From UBA1206 sp041672465 (lineage in GTDB: Bacteria; Bacillota; Clostridia; Oscillospirales; CAG-382), in assembly GCA_041672465.1 (NCBI GenBank), contig JBAYZO010000009.1:1-53464 (forward strand): 53,464 nt of DNA, in the 5' to 3' direction. Below the pieces are notes generated by a model. It saw only the letters and a list, made by a program, of their open reading frames with translations, was not told the origin of the DNA and made no database searches. Of this stretch, positions 35,237-42,172 are shown piece after piece; positions within the stretch are counted from its first letter, which is position 1; each line of letters starts with the position of its first letter. A program made the translations under genes and the position numbers.

Positions 35237-36691
35237 CTATTTGAAATCTGTTTCATTTAAGCTTTTAAGCGCCGAGGCGTTTGTCATATATAAATAATTA
35301 AAAGAATCGCCGGCCGTTATCGCCTCTGAGATTGTTTCTCTTGTAAGGAGCGAAACCCTCTCGTAGCCCTCGGAATAAATTGTCCCCACGTTAATGGCGG
35401 GGTTTTTAAAAATTTCGGAAAGCGTTATCGCCGAGTCGTTGTCCCGCAGGCAAAACGTTATATAATTTGTCTTAAGCGCCTCCTCGATGTTCAAATACGA
35501 CGCGGCGCAGAGGGCGTTTAGGACTTTTCCGGTTCTCGCCGAATTGCTTTGGTGAACCGGCACGGATATCCCCGCCGAAGTCGGCCCGACATATGAAAAA
35601 TATTTTTCCTGCCCCTCCAGTACTTTTGGGAGAGGGGATATGCCCCAGACAAGATTTGTCGCCGCGACGGCGTTGGCGAACCCGACGCGGTAGACGAAAA
35701 ACGCCGTCCGCCCGTCAAGGAACGCCGAGGACGCTTCCTCACCCGAAAGGGAGAGATAGCTCTTGTTTTTTACAACTTCTTTTATTTTGGCGGCTACCGC
35801 GTCCCCTGTCCCCGCCGCGAGCGAGTACGCGGCTTTTTTATGGAAAGTGTCGCCGAACAAAAAGTTCCCGGACGAGGCGAACAGCGCCGAATACAGGTCG
35901 GCGGACGAGGCGTACGAGCCGATTCCGAAGATGTCTTTTCTCAGGTCGGGGGAACGCTTGTCCATAACGTCTTTCGCCGCTGTTTCGGCGTATGACAACA
36001 GCATATCCCATGACCATGTGCCGTCCCTCACCGCTTTTGTTATGTCCTCCCCCGCCTTTTGCGGGAGAAGACTTTCGTTATAGAACACGCACCAAAAGTC
36101 TTCCTCATAAAAAGACGCTTGGTCGTAAATGGCGTATAAATAATCGCCTATGGCGGAGTTTTTTATCGCCGAGGTGTTTAAATACTCGGCCGTCACATCA
36201 AAAAACGGGAGCGAAAACAAATTGAGCAGTCTTCCCGCGGCGGCAAGCGTGGACATGACAGGCATTGAAACCGATACAAGATCCGAAAACTGTTTCCCGG
36301 CGAGAACGGCGTCCGACAGCGCCGCCTGAAGCGAGGATTCCTCGTAATAGACTTCTTTGATCACAACGTTATATTTTTCCGCCACCAGCGCGTTCCGCTT
36401 TTCAAGGGCGGGGTTGACCATTCCCGTCATTTCTTCCTCGGGGTAAAAGCGGTAGGGCTTTGAAGTGGCGATAGTAAACGTATAACCGCCGAAATTATCA
36501 TCCTCAAGGTTCGCGAGCCATTCCTCGGCGGTGAGGTCGGTGTATTTTACCGATGAGCTTCCGCTTTCCCCCCCCGGTTTTTCAACCAAAGAAAGCGAGG
36601 GGTCGGTGTTGAAACCCAGCTCCGCGCAGGAAAACAGCAGCGTAGTCAAAAAAACGGCGGCGATAACAAGCGCGAGGGTTTTTTTGTTCAA
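35237..36691 (-). CDS. Extracellular solute-binding lipoprotein (orphan)
   Basis: A 484-residue lipoprotein (lipobox LFSC, Cys22) with the layout of ABC-transporter family 1 binding proteins: NNFGGYTF-like start (DDNFGGYTFTIAT), a DLVSVSMPVM segment, a WSWDMLLSYAETA segment and AFFVYRVG. The start is TTG 36691 with GGGGAG upstream. No permease or ATPase gene is near, so it may share a transporter encoded elsewhere or act as a sensor. It is 2 nt downstream of the RNase R-like gene, an odd pairing. The ligand is probably a sugar, but this cannot be shown. Confidence 0.82.
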   Translation of the reverse strand: MNKKTLALVIAAVFLTTLLFSCAELGFNTDPSLSLVEKPGGESGSSSVKYTDLTAEEWLANLEDDNFGGYTFTIATSKPYRFYPEEEMTGMVNPALEKRNALVAEKYNVVIKEVYYEESSLQAALSDAVLAGKQFSDLVSVSMPVMSTLAAAGRLLNLFSLPFFDVTAEYLNTSAIKNSAIGDYLYAIYDQASFYEEDFWCVFYNESLLPQKAGEDITKAVRDGTWSWDMLLSYAETAAKDVMDKRSPDLRKDIFGIGSYASSADLYSALFASSGNFLFGDTFHKKAAYSLAAGTGDAVAAKIKEVVKNKSYLSLSGEEASSAFLDGRTAFFVYRVGFANAVAATNLVWGISPLPKVLEGQEKYFSYVGPTSAGISVPVHQSNSARTGKVLNALCAASYLNIEEALKTNYITFCLRDNDSAITLSEIFKNPAINVGTIYSEGYERVSLLTRETISEAITAGDSFNYLYMTNASALKSLNETDFK

Positions 36692-36693
36692 AT

Positions 36694-38604
36694 TTATTCT
36701 CCCCCCTTTGGCTTTTCTTCTTCCGATGTGCTTATATTTATATTTTCCCGCGGGGGGACAGGCTTAACGGCCGCTTTTCCGCGTGACAAATCCACTTCGG
36801 TGACAATAACTTTGATTTTTGAGCCGATTTCCAAATCCCCGGCGATATAATTGGAATGGGCGTCAAGCGAACAAACTACTCCGCAGTCAAGGAGGATTTT
36901 AACGCCGTCTGAAGACTCCGCCGCAACGCCCTCGTGCTCGAAACCGATCTGAGATGCCAAACATCCCAGCGAGTACAGCTTAACAAGGACGGCTTGAACT
37001 TCCCCCGCTTTTTCCTCGGCCGACAGCGCCGGGACAAACTTTGAAAGGTCAAACGGCATGTCGTTGACAAACGCCTTTATGCCGCGGAGATTAATAAGGT
37101 TGGAATATTTTTGCGCCGGCCTGAAATATTCGATATGTCTTTCGGCGGCGAACACATAGTGAGGGGAGGGGGAAACGGAAAGCGACGGCGTGTCGCACTC
37201 AAGCGTGACTTTCTCAAAATAAAACTTTTCAAACGATGTTCCACGTGAAACACTCATGGCTTTTTGGGTGTGGCCGGGCAGGGAGAGGTCTTCTTCTTTA
37301 AGCAGCGGCATTAGTTCGGGGTAGCCGGTGATGTCGTCGTAAAGCTTTTCCGCGAGGCTTGCGTAAACGCAGGGATGCCCGGCGTAAAACAGCTTTTCCG
37401 CCGCTGATTTCCCCACGGAAATTAGAATTTCGCTCACCATAAGCGAGGAATCGTTTTTACATTCGAGCGAAGACGACCTAACCGTTCCGGTTTGGCTTAA
37501 AATATACATTCTCTCGCAGATTTCAAAATCCACCCCGCCTTTTTCAATGCGTTTGGCGCGGAGAATGCCGGCGAGCTCATAAAGAATGCCGATCTGCTCG
37601 CCTATCGCCGAGTATTTCTGCCTAAGCGGCATAAGCGCCGAAGAGTCCGCGCCGGAAATCAAGGCGTCGACATCCGCCGCGGCAGCGGCGAGCACGGGGG
37701 AAATAACCGTTTCGGCAAAATCAATATGAATGGCGTTGCCCGCCTCGTCGTAATCAATAAAGGTGGAAACCGCCAAAAATTCCCGGCTCTCGCCGAACGA
37801 GCAGACCGAGTTTACAAAACCCGGCGGGAAGAGCGGCGAGCCTTCCCTGTGGCCAAGCACCTGTCTCCCCCTTTTCGCGGCCTCCGCGTCAAGCGGGGAA
37901 AACGCCGGGAGATATTCGGGGACATCGGCGACATGGACGCTCAGCCTGTATCCGCCGTCGGTTTTATCCACCGAAAACCCGCAGCCCGACCCGCCGAAAA
38001 CCGAATCCGTAAAGGTAAAAATGGGTTTGCTCCGCAAATCCATCCGCTTTGAGGTAAAGTTTTTCGCCTCCACGGGGGAAGTCCCCAAGGCTTGTTTTTC
38101 CGCTTGCGGGGGAAAGCTCTCGAAAAGCCGGGTTCCGAATATCGCGGCGCTGAAGTTCGCCTCAAAACTTTTGGCGCTGCCGAAATTTTTAACCGGAACG
38201 GCGCGCATGGCGGAAACCGCTTTATATTTTGTAAGAAGGGCTTGTATTTTGTCGCCGTCATGGCATTTTACGCTGTCTTTTTCGGCTTTTATGGGGATTC
38301 TGAACGGAATATAAGAGTCGGGGGACAAAAACGCCTTTTTCCCCGCCAAAAAAACCTCGCCCGTCACGCTTGTGGTTGCTTTTTTTATAACCTTTTGAAT
38401 TTTACCAAGCTTTTTTTGGTCTTCCCGCTCGCCTTTTTGGGAGCTCGTCTGGGAAAAAACAACAACCGTGTCGCCGTCGTAAACGTCGTCGGCGTAGGTG
38501 ACCATCACCGGAATGTTTTCCGCTCCGCTTTTTTCGGTTATTGAAACATACGCCTTGCCGCTCTTTGTGCGGCGAAACGTCCCTTCTTTTTTTTGAATGT
38601 CCAT
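36694..38604 (-). CDS. RNase R-like RNB-domain protein with a degenerate active site
   Basis: A 636-residue protein that aligns along the RNase II/R family: cold-shock-like N-terminus (1-100), RNB domain (about 185-520, with LSVHVADVPEYL and LFPPGFVNSVCSFGESREFLAVS) and an S1-like C-terminus (about 550-625). It sits next to secG, the normal rnr place. The four catalytic aspartates of the DGEDARDFDD motif are missing: by alignment they read Thr199, Gly205, Gly207 and Cys208. The IRRYPDL segment reads AQKYSNL, so the catalytic Arg is also lost. The frame is intact. It is probably an RNA-binding pseudo-nuclease and not an exonuclease. Confidence 0.85.
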   Translation of the reverse strand: MDIQKKEGTFRRTKSGKAYVSITEKSGAENIPVMVTYADDVYDGDTVVVFSQTSSQKGEREDQKKLGKIQKVIKKATTSVTGEVFLAGKKAFLSPDSYIPFRIPIKAEKDSVKCHDGDKIQALLTKYKAVSAMRAVPVKNFGSAKSFEANFSAAIFGTRLFESFPPQAEKQALGTSPVEAKNFTSKRMDLRSKPIFTFTDSVFGGSGCGFSVDKTDGGYRLSVHVADVPEYLPAFSPLDAEAAKRGRQVLGHREGSPLFPPGFVNSVCSFGESREFLAVSTFIDYDEAGNAIHIDFAETVISPVLAAAAADVDALISGADSSALMPLRQKYSAIGEQIGILYELAGILRAKRIEKGGVDFEICERMYILSQTGTVRSSSLECKNDSSLMVSEILISVGKSAAEKLFYAGHPCVYASLAEKLYDDITGYPELMPLLKEEDLSLPGHTQKAMSVSRGTSFEKFYFEKVTLECDTPSLSVSPSPHYVFAAERHIEYFRPAQKYSNLINLRGIKAFVNDMPFDLSKFVPALSAEEKAGEVQAVLVKLYSLGCLASQIGFEHEGVAAESSDGVKILLDCGVVCSLDAHSNYIAGDLEIGSKIKVIVTEVDLSRGKAAVKPVPPRENINISTSEEEKPKGGE

Positions 38605-38869
38605 TTTTAGACCATCCCTTTTTATCGATACGCAATCCTTTTGCAGGTTTAAATATTTATCTTTAAATCAGGGTAAATAAAAAAACCAAAGGCAAACATG
38701 CCGGGTTATTAGCGCGTCTGCCTGTTTTTATCTATTTAAACTTTTAGCGCAACGCTTAAAGTTTTAGTTTTACGGACGCCTTTAGGCCGGCATTTTAAAA
38801 TGTTTTCCGGATGTTTCCCGGGTTCTTCTAAAATGTCAAAAAACAAAGTTTAAATATCGGTAAATAAAA
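38605..38869. other. Structured 265-nt gap between secG and the RNase R-like gene
   Basis: No gene is seen. On the - strand it holds three inverted repeats: CCGGCATTTTAAAATG with a 12-bp palindrome near 38793, AACTTT/AAAGTT with CGC core at 38739-38763, and GGCAAAC (38691-38697) with GTCTGCC (38716-38722), the last followed by seven Ts like a terminator. The shared 17-nt motif GCGTATCGATAAAAAGG is at 38633-38617, 12 nt before the start codon. A small RNA or the RNase R-like gene's promoter region is possible. Confidence 0.4.
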
Positions 38870-39310
38870 CTATTCGGCCGCCGGGGCGGAAGTTTCTTCG
38901 CCCGTACTTGCACCTGTGCTTGTACTCATGTCCTCGCTTTGAACATCGGCAACACTCTCGCCGGGGCTTGTGTCCCCAACCGATTCGCCGCCGTCCGACA
39001 CCTGCGTTTGGCTTTGATCCTTGCTATTATCTTTGCTGTTGTTGTTCTTGTCTTTTGAAAAATCCGCGCCTTGGAACACATACAGGGTAAGGACTAAAAC
39101 GGCAAAGATAACGGTTATTACCGCGGTCGCCTTAATTAGCATTTTTTGTTTTGATTTGCCTTTGTTTTTGCCGTAATATGTCTCTTTCGAGCTCCCCGAA
39201 AGGGCGGCGGAAAGCCCCCTTTGCTTTGACTGCTGGAACATTATCAAAGTCACAAGGGTAACGGCCATTATCAATAAAAGCGCGCCTATAATATATTCGA
39301 TTGGGGTCAT
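38870..39310 (-). CDS. secG: Preprotein translocase subunit SecG with a long acidic tail
   Basis: SecG is the auxiliary subunit of SecYEG. Residues 1-79 are a normal SecG: transmembrane helix 5-25, loop LSAALSGSSKETYYGKN (33-49) and helix 57-79. A Ser/Asp/Glu/Thr-rich tail of 67 residues follows, doubling the usual length of about 75. The tail would lie outside the cell by the known topology. GGAGGAAA precedes the ATG. Neighbouring the RNase R-like gene is typical. Confidence 0.93.
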   Translation of the reverse strand: MTPIEYIIGALLLIMAVTLVTLIMFQQSKQRGLSAALSGSSKETYYGKNKGKSKQKMLIKATAVITVIFAVLVLTLYVFQGADFSKDKNNNSKDNSKDQSQTQVSDGGESVGDTSPGESVADVQSEDMSTSTGASTGEETSAPAAE

Positions 39311-39346
39311 GGTTTTCCTCCGAAAAAAAATGGTTTTGGTTGTGTG

Positions 39347-39370
39347 TTTGTTTATTTGTTTATTTGTTTA
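39347..39370 (+). repeat. Three exact 8-bp tandem repeats TTTGTTTA
   Basis: TTTGTTTA occurs three times without a gap in the secG 5' region. In the mRNA sense this is an unstructured TAAACAAA tract. Nearby, GACTT (39426-39430) and AAGTC with CCTATT/AATAGG inside form an imperfect hairpin just past the dacA-like stop. It lacks a T-run, so it is a weak terminator at best. Confidence 0.6.
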
Positions 39371-39464
39371 TCTTCGCTCTCTGTTTTATGGGAAAGCCAA
39401 GCGGCAAAAATTAATATATCACATCGACTTGCCCTATTCAATAGGAAAGTCAAAAATTTATATA

Positions 39465-41024
39465 TTATTCATTTTTTCTTTTTGATTTGTTAATATTGTT
39501 CGCTTGCTTTCGCTTGCCGCCCGGCGGCAGATTTTGGGCTTTTTTGTTTTTCGCGGGGGGCTTTGCCTTGCCTCCGCTCTTGCGGGGCGGCCGGGGGTTG
39601 AGCTCTCTTTTTTTGGCGTAAGCGTTGGCTTTTGAGACGGCTCTGTAAACTTGGCTCGCCACGACAAGGATAAAATAAATCACAATAATTATTATAACCG
39701 CTTTAACGGCGGTTTTAACGGCGGGCGACTCAAGAAGCGACTTGAATTTGCTCGACAGCGACAAAAGATTGCTCCGCTCCACCTCGCCGTTGGTGACAAG
39801 CGAAACCGTTGCGATTTTCACGTCGCCGTAATACAAATCCATTCGCCCCACCAGCATGTCTTTTTCAACGGGAGCCTCAAGCGAGTCGTAGTACACCATT
39901 ATGTCCCGCTCCACGTCCTCGCGGAGCGCGCCCACCGGCATAAGAATATCAACTTCCTTTTCAGCGGCGTAACTTATGTGGTCGACGTTGCCGGCGGCAA
40001 TCGTAACGGGGAGCTCTCCTATAATCTCCCTGTCTTCCACCAGCGTGAGATAACTAAAAGAAGACAGCGCCCAGTCAAACACCTTTTTAATGTCGTCATA
40101 GGCGTTGTTTTCCGGGAATTGCCGCGTGCCGTCTTTGTTTCTTATCTCCCCGGGGGCTTCCATAACCACAAAGACATAGCTTAGCCCGGATTTTTCAGCC
40201 GAGGTTATAAGGCAATATCCGCCATCACTCCTCGCCTGACCCACAATCATGCCTTTCGCGCCGCTGATTGTATAGCCCGAAAGAAGGGTGTTGGAAAGGA
40301 GATAGTTTTTTGTGTGTATAACGTTCCCTATGACATATGACGGCAGCGATGAAATATCGAGCAGGGTGTTATATCTGTAAAACGCGGCGGCGATAACAGA
40401 AGCGTCGACGGGGGTGGTATAAGAATTGATATCGCTCAGCCCCACGGGGGAGGTGTATAAAGTGTCTTGACAGCCCAGCGACTGAGCTTTTTGGTTCATT
40501 TTCTCAACAAAAGCGGCGATATTTCCTTCGGAAACAAAATAAGCGAGGGTAAAACAGGCGTCATTAGCCGAGGAGACAAGCGTCGCGGTCAAGAGCTGTT
40601 TCGCGGTGAAACTGCCGCCGGGGGTAAGCCCGAGCATGGGGGAAGAAATATCCCCGTACACGCCGATGTTTTTTGCCAGCGCCGCCTCCGGCGGAACCGT
40701 CACCACTTCGTCAAGCGAGGAAATTGAGTCATAAATAACCATCGCGGACACAAGCTTTGCCGTGGCTGTCGGCTGGATTCTGCCGCCGTCGGAGGTGTCA
40801 AGGAGCACCTGCCCGGTGTCCACGCTCCGCACGACCACAAGGTTGCCGCTGGTTATTTCCGGGTTGTTGCCGGAAAAACCGCCCGACTCGGAAGAAACGG
40901 CGAGAGAGGGGAGGATAAAAACCAAAAAAACCGCCGCCGCCACAAAAGCGGCGGTTTTTTTAACGCCGGAAAGTTTTGGTTTTAATTTAAATTTATATAA
41001 AGCCGATAAACTGAAATAAGGCAT
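39465..41024 (-). CDS. D-alanyl-D-alanine carboxypeptidase-like protein lacking the catalytic Ser
   Basis: A 519-residue membrane protein of the DacA/DacF (S11) fold: N-terminal signal or anchor (20-44), S11 domain (about 55-310), a second domain (about 320-420), a C-terminal helix (about 437-457) and a very basic cytosolic tail (about 62 residues). The SxxK box reads A87-T88-A89-K90, so the nucleophile Ser is Ala. SxN is kept (S152-A153-N154). The KTG box reads K257-G258-M259. By family knowledge it cannot act as a carboxypeptidase and may be a peptidoglycan-binding or scaffold protein. Confidence 0.88.
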   Translation of the reverse strand: MPYFSLSALYKFKLKPKLSGVKKTAAFVAAAVFLVFILPSLAVSSESGGFSGNNPEITSGNLVVVRSVDTGQVLLDTSDGGRIQPTATAKLVSAMVIYDSISSLDEVVTVPPEAALAKNIGVYGDISSPMLGLTPGGSFTAKQLLTATLVSSANDACFTLAYFVSEGNIAAFVEKMNQKAQSLGCQDTLYTSPVGLSDINSYTTPVDASVIAAAFYRYNTLLDISSLPSYVIGNVIHTKNYLLSNTLLSGYTISGAKGMIVGQARSDGGYCLITSAEKSGLSYVFVVMEAPGEIRNKDGTRQFPENNAYDDIKKVFDWALSSFSYLTLVEDREIIGELPVTIAAGNVDHISYAAEKEVDILMPVGALREDVERDIMVYYDSLEAPVEKDMLVGRMDLYYGDVKIATVSLVTNGEVERSNLLSLSSKFKSLLESPAVKTAVKAVIIIIVIYFILVVASQVYRAVSKANAYAKKRELNPRPPRKSGGKAKPPAKNKKAQNLPPGGKRKQANNINKSKRKNE

Positions 41025-41093
41025 TTTTGCCCCCGATAAAATAAAAATATGAGTTGTTTTGAATTCGCCCGCGTCTGTCTGCCTTGTCTTTAC

Positions 41094-42005
41094 CTAAAGG
41101 TTCGCGGAAAAGTAGTTTTTGGTTTTTTTCACGTCTTCCGCCACCGCTTCTTTTAGCTTTTCGATTGAGCTGAACTTTTTTTCGTCTCGCAGCTTCGAGA
41201 ATAAAAATATCCTCACGTCTCGCCTGTACATGTTTTCGTCAAAATCAAGAATATGCGTCTCGCATATCACGTCGTTGGTGTCGGAAACCGTGGGTTTAAC
41301 GCCAATGTCCGAAACGCCCTTGTAAAACACCCCGCCGATCTCGCACAAGCAGGCGTACACCCCGAACGCCGGGACAAGCTGATAGGGAGGAAAAAGCTGG
41401 TTTATCGTGGGGAACCCGATTTTTCGCCCGATATGCCGCCCCTCCACCACGGGAAGGTTAAAAGAATACCTCCGCCCCAAAAGCTCGCTTGCCTTATTTA
41501 TTTCGCCGTCCTTGATATACTGGCGGATAAGCGAGGAAGACGCCGCCACGCCCCCCACCGAAACCGGCGGGACGACAACGGCGGACCTCCCGGCTTCCTC
41601 AAGCGTTTTTACCAGCGTGCCGGAGTCGCCGGAACGGTTCTTGCCAAAGCGGTAGTCATACCCGCAGACCACGTCCGAGGCGTTAAACTTGTCTATGAGG
41701 ACTTCTTTTATAAATTCCCGGGGGAACATATCGCGGCAGGCTTCAAAATCCTCAAAATACACCGCGTCCGCCCCGTAAATCTCAAGCAGTTTAAGCTTGT
41801 CCGAAGAGCGGGTTATGTGTTTGGCGAGAATGTTTTTCGGGGTTTCCTCAAAAGTGAAAACCACCATCGGGATACCTTTTTTAACGGCTATGCCCTTTGC
41901 TTTCTCAAGCAGGCTGGCGTGCCCCACATGCAGTCCGTCAAAGTTACCGATTGAAATAACGCAGGGCTTTTCAAAAGGGAGGTCGCGGACGGTGATAATC
42001 TTCAC
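41094..42005 (-). CDS. ribF: Bifunctional riboflavin kinase/FAD synthetase
   Basis: RibF converts riboflavin to FMN and FAD. The 303-residue protein has the FAD synthetase N-domain (SIGNFDGLHVGHASLL with HVGH) and the flavokinase C-domain (GRKIGFPTIN and GVYACLCEI). GTG 42005 is the start, with GAGAGGA 12-18 nt upstream. truB, which often precedes ribF, is absent. The conserved flavokinase PTxN motif has Ile at x (PTIN). Confidence 0.95.
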   Translation of the reverse strand: MKIITVRDLPFEKPCVISIGNFDGLHVGHASLLEKAKGIAVKKGIPMVVFTFEETPKNILAKHITRSSDKLKLLEIYGADAVYFEDFEACRDMFPREFIKEVLIDKFNASDVVCGYDYRFGKNRSGDSGTLVKTLEEAGRSAVVVPPVSVGGVAASSSLIRQYIKDGEINKASELLGRRYSFNLPVVEGRHIGRKIGFPTINQLFPPYQLVPAFGVYACLCEIGGVFYKGVSDIGVKPTVSDTNDVICETHILDFDENMYRRDVRIFLFSKLRDEKKFSSIEKLKEAVAEDVKKTKNYFSANL

Positions 42006-42018
42006 TTTTATGGTTAAT

Positions 42019-42057
42019 CCTCTCTGTCAATACGCAAACATTTTAACCGAACGTCAA
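42019..42057 (-). promoter_or_regulatory. Probable ribF promoter with the shared 17-nt motif
   Basis: The - strand has TTGACG (42057-42052), a 16-nt spacer and the motif GCGTATTGACAGAGAGG, which ends 13 nt before the GTG start. Spacing from TTGAC to the motif matches the pgk site within one base. The other side of this gap (42058-42172) holds no clear promoter for the + strand gene. Confidence 0.4.
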
Positions 42058-42172
42058 ATAATAACTGCCCGAATACTATTATACCGAAATCGGCGTTTTT
42101 GTCAAGAAGTGGGTATAAATTTTCGCCGCCGGCAAATAATAGTTACAAAACAAGAAGAAAAAGGGGAAGGTC

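Noticed and set aside
35237..36691. Considered as part of a sugar ABC transporter operon
   Set aside because: No permease or ATPase gene lies next to it; neighbours are an RNase R-like gene and pgk, so only the binding protein is reported.
39347..39370. Direct repeats considered as a CRISPR array or iteron
   Set aside because: The unit is 8 bp without spacers, no cas gene is near, and the tract is a simple repeat in a leader.
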